From contig JAULBX010002224.1 in assembly GCA_032358255.1 (NCBI GenBank), positions 124,001 to 188,000 of the forward strand: a stretch of 64,000 nucleotides of DNA. The letters are read 5' to 3'. Positions 24,601-35,679 of this stretch are shown one piece after another. The notes under the pieces were generated by a model. That model was given only the letters and a program-made list of their open reading frames with translations. It made no database searches and was not told the origin of the DNA. Position numbers and translations under genes: made by a program. Each line of letters starts with the position of its first letter. The first letter of the stretch is position 1. This DNA comes from Heterotrichella gracilis (lineage: Eukaryota; Sar; Xanthophyceae; Tribonematales; Xanthonemataceae).

Positions 24601-27600
24601 ACCCCCAAAGCGGTCCCCGCCACCACCAAGAATTTCCCCACCACCCCCAAGGCGGTCCCCACCACCTCCGACCTTTTCCCCGCCACCCCCAAGGTGGTCC
24701 CCATCACCACCAAGAAACAAATCGCCACCTCCGCAGCGGTCCCCTCCGCAGCCCAAGCGATCTTCACATCCACCAAAGCGATCCCCACCGCCACCAAAGG
24801 TCTTCCCACCACCACCCAAACCACCACCAACCCAGCACCACCCACCACCGCCTCAAAAGTCACCTCCGCCTACAATCTCCCCACAGCCACCCAAGCGGTC
24901 CCCACCGCCTCCCAAGCGATTACCGCCACCAGCAGCACACTCACCACCACCCCATCAATTGCCACCACCACTCAAGCAGCCGCCACCACCAGCAAAAAGC
25001 CCACCACCACCTCATCAGTCTCGACCACCACCCAAGAGACTGCCACCACCACAACCGCAACTATCACCCAAGCCACCACCACGGCCGAAGCCATTATCAT
25101 CTAAGCTGCCACCTACCCACCACCGCCCACCACTGCTTCAAAAGTCACCTCTGGCTAAACTCTCCCCACCACCGCCCAAGCGGTCCCTACCGCCACCCAA
25201 ACGATCCCCTCCATCGCCTCCCAACCGATTGCCACCACCAGCAGGACATTCACCACCACCCTCTGAATTGGCACCGCCACTCGAGCAGCCGCCGCCACCA
25301 GCAGATCGCCCACCACCACCACATCCTCAGTCTCGGCCCCCACGCAAGAAACTGCCACCACCATCTGTGATGTCCCCACCACGCCCGTCGCCACCACCAC
25401 GACCGCCGCACTCACCACAGCCGCCACCATCACCCAAACCACCACCCACCCACCACCGCCCACCACCCCGTAAGCCACCACCATCATCACTCAAGCCACC
25501 ACCCACCCACCACCACCCACCACCGCTTCGGAAGTCGCCCCCGCCCCCAATCCGCCTCCCGCCGCCACCACTCCTTGGGAGGCCACCCCCTGCTAAGTCA
25601 TCACCGCCTCCATTGGAGTCCCCACCATTGCCACCATCCCCGCCCTCACCACCACAGGCGCCATCCGCATCAGGTACTCCCTCGCGCATTGGACACGTGT
25701 CCACATTCCAGCATGCCCTTGAGTGGCGCTGCTGATGCACATGCTGGTTCATGGGCTGCTGGTGCGCGTGGTGTGGCATGTAGGTAGGAAACAAGCTTCA
25801 AATGTGCGAGTCTGACCCCAATCCCATTGTGCAGGTGGCCCAGAAGTGCAGCTGTCAGGATGGCGTGTGGGCCGAGGGACTGCGTATGGAGGCTGGTCTG
25901 AGGGCAAAGATCCGGATGCACCATCACATGGCTTATCAAAGGTGAGCTTTTCATCAGCTTTCCAGATGTACATGGGCTGTTTAAAGTTGGTTCTGGTGAC
26001 CATATGATTGCAACATGCGTGATTACACGAAAAATTGCAGCCAAATGCAGCGTACACGCCTTGCGGCGCCGGCGCAGTTCAACTACGGTAGGTTCCCTTG
26101 CATTCTGCCACCCGCATGCGGTTGGTCTGCACCCTGTTCTTCATTCGCAACAGCATTCATCATGCCCTTTGGATGTAAAAATGAGGATAAAGAACAAGAA
26201 TAAATAATGATAAGTACCCGCCGCCTTGTGCAGGGGAGCTGCGGCTATGGCCCCATCCCCCGCTACGATTACCCTTACTGGGGTGTGGCTGCTGTGTCCG
26301 CTGCCAATATCTTCTTCAAGCTTGGACCCCATGAGGCGTGTGGCCAATGCGTCAAGGTGGTGTGTGCAGACACGCGCAAGGTATTGCGCAGGCACAAAAC
26401 CAACAAAATAAACACATTAGTTAATAAGTCAGATAAAAGTTGATACAATGTACAAACTAGTATTCAATTCAACTTGAAATGTTCACCTCGCAGTGTCTGC
26501 AACCAACTACCGCCCTCCCTTGAACTGCATCAGTGGTGTTGCACAGAGTGTTCAGGGCCCTTTTTCGATGACCTCCCGCGGTATGATGTCATTGGGATTT
26601 GCAATGCTGTGCCCATCTGGGTGCACTGCGGAACCCACTTACGAAACGTTACTGCCGAACCACCTGTCTGTAACTGCTCCCTTGTGTGCAGGGCACCTGT
26701 GAAGGCCTGCAGGCCAGCATGACAGTTGTCATCTCAGACACCTGCTCTGATTGTGCACCAGACCAGCTCTCCCTCCCCTTTAGAGCCATGGAGCGCATAC
26801 ACAACCCTGACCCCATTGGGGACATAGCCATCAACTACACGCGGGTCAGCTGCAGCCCACCTGCTGGCATGACAGTCAATGTGGAGTCGTGGGTTGGAGG
26901 CGGCGGCTGGATGCGCGTGTTCATCACGGTAATCACCCTAGGGGGCTCCTCTTCTCGTGCCCTTCCTGTGGTGGATGTTGCAGATGTACATTCTGTATTT
27001 GCCGTTTGTTGAAAAGGACATGGAATGTGCATTGCATGACATTGCCTTGTGCATCATGAGCCGTGGACTACCCTTAGGGTTTAGGATTTATGGCTACATG
27101 CAGCCTGAGCTGTGGACTACCCCCCTGGATGCCGATTAGAATAACTTGCATGCAGAATGTGGGTGAATCTGGGGCTGTGAAGCAGGTCCTGGCGAAGGGG
27201 CAGTATGATGAAGACTGGCAGCCCATGTCGGCCACATGGGGAGCGGCTTGGGAGATGGGGAAATCGCCGTATGTGCCAATCAGCTTCCGAGTGGTGGGAG
27301 AGGATGGGCAGGTGGTGAGTGGTGCACTATGCATGTCTTGTAACAAAAGGTAGTTTGCATGGCCGTGTGATGATGCATGGCTCGCTATAGCATGCACAAT
27401 CTGTGAGTGCTAGGAGTGGCTGGAGAGGTTCACCAATCATGTACAAGTGCACCCTCCTGTGGAGGGCCTAATGGACAGGTCTTGGCTCACACCAACCCCA
27501 TGTGCAGGTTGAGTCTCCAAGCCTGGTGAGTATCAATGGCCTGAAAGGCAAGTATGTGACGCAGCAGAACTTTGAAGCAAGAGCAACCGTGGTAGGTGCT

Positions 27601-27950
27601 GTCAATCTGGTTGGCAAATCCATGCATGTCATGTGGACGGCACAATGAGTGCTTCTAGGGGTCATCTGTGCACATCCACGGTATTTCCTCCGGTTAGGCT
27701 TTTATTTTTTGATGCCATTGGTTTGTTGTAATGCATTATACTGATGATAGCCATGCAGAAGCATGTCCCTGAACACAGCCTCATACAGGCCTTTTCAATG
27801 TGGCCTCAGATTGTCTTGCACCTGTCCACATCGTCTGAACGTCTCTTTTGCACAACCTCACTGCGTGCCATAGGCATCACATCTTTCCTTACAACCCAAC
27901 AACGCACACGCGTAGGGCGCCAACTCAGCCAAGCTGCCTCTCAGCACTAA
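21657..27950 (+). CDS. Secreted double expansin with Ser-Pro-rich linker
   Basis: A predicted secreted wall protein of 1033 residues. Exons: 21657-21881, 22098-22244, 22450-22686, 22972-23130, 23500-23577, 24173-24284, 24456-25673, 25835-25941, 26234-26380, 26692-26928, 27156-27314, 27508-27591 and 27759-27950. Residues 1-31 form a signal peptide. Module 1 (about 35-282) has a six-stranded double-psi barrel (GSCGYG, ECFKVVCADTRKGTC, HLDFPWRAM) and a CBM63-like domain (GGGGWMRVFILDVGG, ISFRVVGEDGQVV). A linker of about 400 residues rich in SPPPPK follows. Module 2 (about 727-970) repeats the whole architecture, and three exons have identical lengths in both modules (147, 237, 159), so it arose by internal duplication including introns. 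The HLDF acidic residue (D151), equivalent to the functional Asp of expansins, is QLSL in module 2. The last 64 residues (final exon) are unlike the rest and least certain. Confidence 0.9.
21964..22097. repeat. Acceptor-side duplication in expansin intron 1
   Basis: About 35 bp ending GTTGGCTGCCATG occurs at 21970-22001 and again at 22062-22095, where it forms the true acceptor of exon 2. Confidence 0.65.
23852..23990. mobile_element. MITE-like inverted-repeat element (uncertain)
   Basis: The arms ATCGATAGGGTCGCGCAA (23861-23878) and TTGCACAACCCTATTAATCGAT-like sequence (23960-23981) are imperfect inverted repeats around an AT-rich core of about 80 bp. TGATCATTGAT runs flank both sides. It lies in expansin intron 5 and codes for nothing. 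It could be a short non-autonomous DNA transposon or a simple palindrome cluster. Confidence 0.45.
24027..24200. repeat. Tandem duplication spanning the exon 6 acceptor of the expansin gene
   Basis: A block from GCATGCAGACTC through TTGTAGGACAGCACCT occurs at 24027-24080 and again at 24130-24183 (about 105 bp apart), separated by TGATCATT repeats. Only the second copy leads into an open exon (GACAGCACCTACGGC). Confidence 0.8.
24456..25673 (+). repeat. Low-complexity coding repeat: SPPPPK/R linker of the double expansin
   Basis: A single exon of 1218 bases encodes about 400 residues built on SPPPPKRSPPPPKIS-like units with His, Arg and Leu scattered in the second half. This is the extensin/pherophorin type of hydroxyproline-rich linker. 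The opposite strand and other frames read as Gly-rich or His-rich shadows. Confidence 0.9.
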
Positions 27951-29206
27951 GACTCCAGCATCAGTTGGCTACAACATCCAAAGTCTGCCCGCCCAAGAGA
28001 TGATTACCTCCCATGCTGATTAACCGCGGACACAACCCATCACCATCACAGCCACCAGGGAGTCATAATCATCACAGTCCAAAACCCATTTGACAGCACA
28101 GCTTGCAACCAGTGCCACTACCGGGTATATCCGGCTTGGTCCCTGCAATTAACGCGCATCCGAGCAGAGCGCCAGTGCCCACATGACACGGTACCATTGA
28201 GGTCACCCATGTCGAGACGCATCTGATGATGACGCAAAGCTGAGTATCCATCACCACCCCATTTGATTCGAATCCTTCCTTTGCAAGGGAGTGGATTCCG
28301 CACGCCCAGTGAGCTGTTCACAACGATGTTGTTTTGCCCTGAATTAGCAATTTCATGCAGTCCTGACTGATTAGGTCACCCTTGATAGCCTTAGAAATCC
28401 GAGGTTTCTCGAAAGTAGATGCTTGTTCACTTTTTTCTGCATAATATGCCCTCACCAACAGATGCCCTCACCATCAGACTTTGATTCCACTTACGAATGT
28501 TTCATATTGATAGATGATCGTGAAATCACTATTCCCTGAAAAATCGTTTGAATTATGTCAAATGTCTTTGAAGGTTGTCCATAGCCGTAATGATCCCACA
28601 CACCTTAGACCAGTTTTATCATTTTGTTGAGTGTGAGGTTTTTGCAGTCGCTGTACGTACACATTGAGTATCTCTGACAGTTTCAAAATTTAGGGCTAAT
28701 TTTGGCTCCTGGACCAGGTATGCGCATTCTGAGGTACCTTGTTTTGGTAGGAAAAAGAGGTGTGCTACAAGCACGTGCATGCCAATGGCATTGCAAAATT
28801 TAGCCATGCCCGTTGTCAGAATTAGAATTCCTGCATGAACTACAGCAGCATTATCCCCTAGGCTGAGCTGTGCCTTTTCCATGGTTGCCAAGGGTGGGGA
28901 CTCTGCTAAGACTTTGGGCATATTATGTGATTATTAATCCACGGACCACGGTCAAGTATACCTTTAGGTAGCAGGGTCACGATGCAACATTTTCATGCCA
29001 GAGAGTTAATCACATGTGAACGCACAGGATTGGATGCTGATAGGCTAAATGTATAGAAAGCTTTTTTGCAGCAGGTTTCAATACATTTTTCGCACTGCAC
29101 TGTGCTTTCCTGTCGATGCCAGGCGGCTGCTGATGTACTCATCTTGGTGCACTAGACTAGATGAGCTCGTGAACTCTTTGCAAGTTATGGACTACAGCTG
29201 TGCAGC

Positions 29207-29278
29207 GCTAATGTTGCATCGTAAACTGGACACTGAAGTTTTTGGACTGCTAATATTGCACGATGAACTGAATACTGA
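29207..29278. repeat. 30-bp direct repeat
   Basis: Copies at 29207-29236 and 29249-29278 share GCTAATRTTGCAYSRTRAAC with the same ending ACTGA, 42 bp apart. No gene covers them in the model. Confidence 0.65.
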
Positions 29279-29711
29279 CAAACTAGTCCCTTTTCAAAAT
29301 TGGCAGGCATTTTAATGCATCACTGGTATACCGAACTCAATTCACATGGTTTCATTCAAGTTTTGAGGGTGCATAGGTCCTGAGGAGTCCTGGAGCCTCT
29401 GGCCCTTGGAAATGCTTGTAGGAACACACTTTCTGAATATCATACCGAATTGTTACTCTAATTCAGTACGGTACACAATATGTCATTTTTACTACTGATG
29501 GAATTTCAACTCCTGGACCAGAACATGTGATAAAGTTGTAAAATATGTGGACCAGGCAGAAGTCTTAGAAGAAGAAGAAAAACTGATGAAGTAATAAGAC
29601 AGAGGCCGCTGGCTCGCACCAGAACAACGACCAGCTAGAATGGCTGGCCAAGTATAGGCCCTAGCCAATGCCAGCAGGCATGGCATGCAAAAGGGTTGGC
29701 AGGCATGGCAG

Positions 29712-29766
29712 GCAATTGCAATGACTGCGGCAGGCACAATAAAACTGCCGCAGCCGTTGCAATTGC
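29712..29766. repeat. Near-perfect fold-back 1
   Basis: The arms GCAATTGCAATGACTGCGGC... (29712-29733) and 29745-29766 pair over 22 bp with two mismatches around an 11-base loop. The hairpin lies outside any gene model. Confidence 0.8.
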
Positions 29767-29834
29767 AATTGAGGCGAGAGTGCGGGCGAGAGTGGCAACA
29801 GATTACACCAGGTGGTGCTGCAAACGTCTGGCCA

Positions 29835-29893
29835 CAATTTCATCCGATGCTTGAAATTGTAGGGTCCACGATTTCAAGCCTCGGATGAAATTG
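29835..29893. repeat. Near-perfect fold-back 2
   Basis: The arms 29835-29857 and 29871-29893 (core AATTTCATCCGA, GCTTGAAAT) pair over 23 bp with one mismatch around a 13-base loop. It lies 70 bp after fold-back 1. Confidence 0.8.
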
Positions 29894-30929
29894 TTGGCTG
29901 AGCGGACAACATGCTGGCAGCACTGCGATTGCTGAGGGTGTGGAGGGGCAACCTCGAAAACCCTAAACCCTAACATGACTGCTCAAGGTCTAGGGACGTG
30001 GATGAAATGTCACAGAAGTACAATCATACCCTGCCAGGCATGCTTTGCATGCAAAGTGCAGTGCATGCATGCATATGCACACAGTGCGTTGCGTTGCGCG
30101 GGGTGGGACGTGACGAAGGCTGCAATTTGTTAGTATTTCAATTGCTAATATCGCGTAACCTTACCCTTCAGCGTACAGACTGGGCACTGTGGCCTCGCGT
30201 ATGTATGCATCCATGCATGCGTGGTTGCGAAGTTGTGCTCTGCCGGAACCCCTGTTGCTTTTTGACGTGTTCAGAAGCGGGTTTTATACCTGTTACGTTT
30301 GTACCTACTCCAGATGTCTTTCGGGAGTGTCTTACAACTGCTTATTATGATGAACCTAGTACTAGTATTGTACTGGTACTGGCTAGCCACGACAGGTCGC
30401 GAGGTTTTGCGGGAGCAGTATGACAAGCTGTGTGACTGCGAGGTGACCTCAAGGTGACCTCCCTGGCTGCCAGAAAGGAAACTCGGTCTTTTGACGTCAC
30501 CATTCACGTCAAAATCAGGAACGATTATCGTCTATCTCGAGGTAGATCTGCCTATCTGTCGACTGCCAATGGTGGACCGGTATGCTGCAGCTGGTCGGCC
30601 GGCCGTGAGGACACCTGGTACGTTGCCCACTGGTGGAAACCATGCCGCAGCGCACAACAATAGCCCAGCTGCCCTGTACCTCTACCAAACACATACAGTC
30701 AAGAATCCAATTGTGGCATCCACCCGTTCAACTCATCGACACTGTGAACCACAGTGTGAGTCACAACAATGTCACTCCTGTACTTGGCTCTCTTCTGCAG
30801 GTGGAAGCCAACCCGACTAAAACCACTCTGTTGAACACTATACTGCAGCATTGACATCCAGGCAGCAGAGCGCATTGTCTAACAGGAAACCCACCTCCTT
30901 CTCCAAGGCGTGCTGATCCAGAGAGCACC

Positions 30930-31934
30930 ATGCTCACAGCAAAGGTGCATGTTCCACTGCTGCAGCTGCTGCTCCTTGTACAGCAGGCAGCGCGGGGAAG
31001 TGCCGTGGCACATACCACGGAGGGCATACGGGAGTACCAGCTCAAGGTGATTGCAGACTGTGAGCAGTTCAGACCCCCCAAATGGAGGGTTGCATATCAA
31101 GGCTACTCAGGGCCATGGCTAGAGGATTATTTCTTCCAGTACTTCCTCAACCACACTGAGGTGACCAGCCACCTGCAAGCAGTCTACATCCCAATCTACT
31201 TCACATTGTTGATATTCAACGACATTAGCAGGCGGGCACTGAGAAGGCAGTTGGAAGAGATTGAAGGCTACCTCCAGACCCTGGACCGCAGCTACAGCTA
31301 CTTCATGGTTGCACAGGTTGACCAGGGCATTGGGCGCAGTCACCGGGTACACCCCCTGGCCATTCCTGAGGACCTGGATGTCACGGGGTTCATGGCTGGG
31401 GGTTGCTCCAGATGCGACAATTTCACACGCATATTTGCTGTCCCCCTGCTGAAGCAAGAGCTGCTGCCTCCACACCCGCAGCCGCCAAGGGACCTCCCCG
31501 CCGTGTTCCAAGGGAGGGTCAAAACGTACAGGGAGCGCAGGCAGCTCCAAGCGATGTATGCATCAGACCCCATGTTCCGGTTCCTGGAGTCAAACGCAAG
31601 CTGGCAAGGGATCCTGTCGCGAACAGAGTTCACGCTTTGCCCTAGGGGGTTTGGGGAAACCTCCTTCCGCCTGTATGAAGCCATCCAGTTGCTCAGCATC
31701 CCAATCTACTTGTGGAAGGGGCAGAAGTGGCTGGCGTTTGAAGATATGGTGAATTGGGATGAATTTGCAATTGTGATGCCATTTGCTGAGGCGCTGGAGG
31801 GCGACAGGCTGAGGCAGCGGGTGCAGCAGGCAATGGAGGCAAAGCACGTGATGCGACAGCGGCTGCGCAGCGTGCGGCACCTGTTCACATATGAGCACAC
31901 CTCCAGGTACATCCTGGAGAAGATGATGCAGTGA
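30930..31934 (+). CDS. Exostosin-family (GT47-like) glycosyltransferase, intronless
   Basis: A single open frame of 334 residues. A hydrophobic N-terminus (VPLLQLLLLVQQA) suggests a signal anchor and a Golgi or secretory location. The C-terminal half carries the exostosin signature FTLCPRGFGETSFRLYEAIQ followed by SIPIYLW and a WDEFAIVMPF block. The family transfers sugars to glycans; the donor and acceptor here cannot be told. It is shorter than animal exostosins and matches compact algal members. It is the only multi-kilobase-free, intronless gene among intron-dense neighbours, which suggests retroposition or transfer. The start at ATG 30930 is the first Met before the hydrophobic stretch. 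Confidence 0.85.
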   Translation: MLTAKVHVPLLQLLLLVQQAARGSAVAHTTEGIREYQLKVIADCEQFRPPKWRVAYQGYSGPWLEDYFFQYFLNHTEVTSHLQAVYIPIYFTLLIFNDISRRALRRQLEEIEGYLQTLDRSYSYFMVAQVDQGIGRSHRVHPLAIPEDLDVTGFMAGGCSRCDNFTRIFAVPLLKQELLPPHPQPPRDLPAVFQGRVKTYRERRQLQAMYASDPMFRFLESNASWQGILSRTEFTLCPRGFGETSFRLYEAIQLLSIPIYLWKGQKWLAFEDMVNWDEFAIVMPFAEALEGDRLRQRVQQAMEAKHVMRQRLRSVRHLFTYEHTSRYILEKMMQ

Positions 31935-33084
31935 ATATGGTGCAAGGGGCACAACAGTATCATGATTATTCAGTGCCTTACTTAGGCCAGAGTCTCCATG
32001 ATGGACTGAGTCTTTCAACTTCACTCAGCCTGAGATAGACGTTTGCCAGCCTCCGGTTATGTTTCAAACTGATCAATCCAATTTGGCGTTTGTACACAAT
32101 ACAGAGTGACTCCTCTGAGGTGCTAGAGTTCATGTCATGCGTAATAAAACGGCACGCTGATTATCATGATGTGGTGCTAGTGGATCCAGTGAGTTTTTAG
32201 CCTGATGAGGATGATAATCGCTTCCTGTGACACTTAAATTTCCTCAACCTTTGGCCTTTGTTTTCTTTCCTTTTTTTTTACTCAACCGCAATGGTTACCC
32301 CAGAGTCCGCACTAACGTTCAACGTCATTTCACAAAAGTTTAACTGTACCCACACTGTCAGACCGACTTAACATTCCTTGGTTTTGTTTACTCAGTGCTT
32401 GGTTTACACAGTCTGTGAAAATCATAATTGCAGATTGCAGACGGTCAATTTTCTTGGTGAGATTCAATCTGGTTTGCTGTCAGTTTTCAAAACATTTCAA
32501 TCACCCACAATCAAATGACATAGTGATGCAGGCAGCGCTTACAATTCATCTGTGTTAGCTGAGCAACAAATTGCAAATTTCATAACAGTTCATAGCACAT
32601 CCATTGGTCCAAGAGTTGAATGCGTGATTGCAACACATTCTGCCCTAGACCGAGCCCTTGATTTAGGATTTGCTGATTTGTAAACCATGACAAATGCAGC
32701 TGGTGCATTTATAGCACATTATCAACGCAGATGGCTGTATCACACGACAGCCGCTGCCATCGATGCCTGATCAGGTTGCAGGCAGTACCATCCCGTAGCA
32801 AAAGCGGATCACGCCCCCCGGCAACCAAGCATCATGACATACCTGGCCTGATGGCTGTGTGTCACGCACTGTCTGAAATTGGGGTCACGTGCACAGTACT
32901 TGCAGCAGTTGCTATTGACCGGCTGTGAGATTGTGGCTGGTACAGTGACTGCGATGGCGCCTGCCAGATATGGTAAAATTACTGCGGGCTTGTCCACCCT
33001 AATTTGTGCAATCTTCAAAATAGCCTGCGTCATCAAGATTGCCGCCATCCCCATTTCAGCGGCCGCTGTGTTGCCAGTGGGGGC
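31935..33084. other. Convergent spacer between exostosin and SAM carrier genes
   Basis: AT-richer than the surroundings, with no gene-like frame. It must hold both 3' UTRs. Nothing else was recognised. Confidence 0.5.
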
Positions 33085-35679
33085 CTATAATTGTCCTACG
33101 GGCAGTGGTTTGGGCGCGTACAGCTTCTTGGCCTCCTCCAGCGCTGTGAAGAACACCATGCCACCGATGCCGATCCACAGCACGCGCGGCTCCCAGCCCT
33201 GGGGCAGCACAATGGTGGTTAGGCATCATGTTGAGTGCAAAGGGCTGTGTGTGAAGTGGCATGTGTCCATGCGTCCACATGCAACATTGTCTAGGCAGCA
33301 TTGTGAATATGGGTTGCTGGGTGATTGAGCAACAGATGCCATGACATCGCGTGCCTATGCTGCAGTGGCGCGACAGCGTGCTGGGTGGTGGATGAGTTGA
33401 TGTAGGGCTACGTGGAAACTAGACAGCTTGACAGGGCCAGTTGTTCAGTTGTTCACTTACCCTGAACAATGTGCCCACGCCCTCCTCGCGGGCCACCTTG
33501 GCTGCGCAATCAAACGCATTTGCATACACCTTGTTGGCCCCCTGGGTCATCAGTCGCGTCTTGATCAGGTCCAATGGAGTGGTCACAAACCCAGTGACAG
33601 CCCCCGAAACAGCCCCGCAGGTGGATGTCTCAACAGGGTTCAGCTCGCGCTTGACGCTCTTCTTGTACGCGGTCTTCATTTGCTCGTAGGTGAAGAACTC
33701 AATGGCGTCAAAGGGGAGGTCGCGCAGGAGGAAGGAGCCGTAGCCTGCAAAGAGCCCCTTCACACCCTCGCGACCAATAATCCCCTTGATGGCTTGCCCT
33801 GCCTTGAGGAACTCGCCTGCGCATGGCACCAATAAAAGCAAATAAGAAAATACTCCCCACTAAATTACTCCCTGTAATCACAAAATTAAACATATCCAGT
33901 GCAAGCCAGTTATGTAATAGCCTGCATGTGGCACTAATGCAGATTAATTGTGCGAGCCAGTTCTGTAACCGCCACACACATGCAAAGCACCTTTTAAGGT
34001 GACCGCATATCGCATGAAAGCACGGCATGCATTCAACATCATGGCATGGAGATGCAGATGTGATGTGGTGGATGTGGCCCCATGTGCATCTACCTGCCAC
34101 AAGCCATGCAAGATGAGCAAAGCACCCTGCTCGTGCCACGCTCATGCACATGGGTCACAGTGCACCTACAGCATCAACACCCTATTTAGTCGGGTATGTG
34201 CAGGGGAAGTCAGTGTCCCCATCTGTTTGCATGCGCTGCTTGGTGACCCCAGCTGGAAGGGTATAGGCGGGGGAAAACGAGGGATAAGGCAGTGTCCCCA
34301 CCTGTCTGCATGCGCTGCTTGATGACCTCAGTGGGGACCCGCACAATGGAGGCGGCCAAGCCTGCAGTGGCACCCGCAGCCAGTGGGGCTAGGTGGGCCT
34401 GCTCAGCAGACGAGCGCCGGCTCACCTGCGCACACCAGCGCCGCAGCCAGTCACAGGTCTGATAACCCCCGGTACAACACGGTGCAGTTGGACACCCCAG
34501 GAGGGAATGCCAATGCATTGCAGTATCTCTCTGACTTGCACCATCCTTCTCCCCCGTCCCAACCAATGCAAACCCTCCAACTCCATGAGTGCACTTCAAA
34601 ATCTATCCAATTGCCAGTGCACGATTCAAACTATCCAGTTTTGCTCTCATCCCACCCATCCCAAGTGGAAGCCTCAACATGAAGCCAACACAAAAGTAAA
34701 TGCCAAGAGCACCCACCTCTGCCTTCACTGGCTCATATACTGCCATGAAGATGGCGGACGCAGGCGCCACCCCCACCAGGTTGCCGAAGATGCCTGCGTA
34801 CAGCGCCTTGCCACCTCCGGCCTGCAGCAGGGCGCGCAGCCCACCTCCCGAGCGCATAGATTGCAGCCGCGTCTTGATGGTGTCAATAGGGTACAGGGCT
34901 GCAAGGGCAGGGAGGGCACAACAGTTGGGGAGGTTGGCGACCAGTGGTACCTTGGCCTGTCAGCAATGCGCCTGAGCATGTGCTTATATAGCACTGCAGC
35001 AAAGCTGTGCAAGGGAGCGGTACTCTGACTGTATCCTGCCACACAGGCACACCCCTTGGTGTGAGCTTGGTTTTTCTCCTGTTTTGCTGTAAAGCTGCGT
35101 TCAGTGCCGGTGAGCTGCTTTACCTGCTTCTACAGCACATCCCGCTGTTGCTCCAGCAGCAACGTTGCCCAGCACTGTCCTCCATTGGGGTGCGCCAGTA
35201 GGCGCCGGTACTGGCTTCGCTGATGCTACCATGAACTGCTCTGATGCCCTCTTCTTGGGCTTATCTGTACAGTGTAATGGCGTTGAAAATGAGTGCACTA
35301 TAAACAGCCAACAATATCAAGTATCAGCTAGTGATAGGTGTAGATGAAGTGCACAGATGGTCTTCAGAAGGGTGAGTTGCACAAGTGTTGTAGAAGTGAG
35401 ATATGTCCTGATGGCGCGAACAGTGCTGAGTCGTGCACAGTACGTACCTTCGTCTGCAGCGGCTGAGGCTGTTGGTAGTGAGAATGTGATGGCTGCGAAA
35501 GGGAGGGCTGAGGCAGCTGCACGTCTGCCTTTGCTTTGCCTTGCCCCTCTGGCACGACCCAATGTCACTGCCCGAGTGCTGCTGCTGGTGGCCCTCAGTA
35601 GGTCCAAGCTAGGTTCAGACAGAAGCCCACCACTCTGCTGCTGACTAGCTACCAGTCTTCTGCGAGCAGAGAAAGCCAT
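33085..35679 (-). CDS. Mitochondrial carrier family protein, S-adenosylmethionine carrier-like
   Basis: Six exons, 35679-35448, 35264-35124, 34898-34717, 34425-34302, 33816-33461 and 33198-33085, give 382 residues. Three carrier repeats are visible, each with the PX[DE]XX[KR] signature: PIDTIK (about 128), PTEVIK (about 216) and PLDLIK (about 307). The sequence between them and the end (EPRVLWIGIGGMVFFTALEE) resembles plant SAM carriers, which exchange SAM for SAH across organelle inner membranes. The first 77 residues are Ser/Arg/Ala-rich with few acidic residues, a likely plastid or mitochondrial transit peptide, so a plastid location is plausible. The SAM substrate is inferred from overall resemblance and not from a diagnostic residue. 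The last introns use ordinary GT-AG sites. Confidence 0.88.
34194..34335. repeat. Copy of exon 4 3' edge in the SAM carrier intron 4
   Basis: The block GTCAGTGTCCCCATCTGTTT...GCTTGGTGACC at about 34209-34246 copies the true exon 4 edge and donor at 34290-34328. The two are about 80 bp apart. Confidence 0.75.

Larger units (their letters stand above)
27951..30929. other. Long spacer between expansin and exostosin genes
   Basis: About 3 kb without a recognisable gene. The left 1.2 kb is featureless. The right part holds a 30-bp direct repeat and two strong fold-backs, listed separately. Short open frames lack motifs. Confidence 0.5.

Noticed and set aside
24436-24863. Gly-rich open frames on the minus strand (GGGGDRLGGGG type)
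   Set aside because: They are the antisense reading of the SPPPP linker. The plus frame is joined in phase to both expansin modules.
24447-25370. His/Pro-rich 307-residue open frame on the plus strand
   Set aside because: It is an out-of-frame reading of the same linker codons and does not connect in phase with either expansin module.
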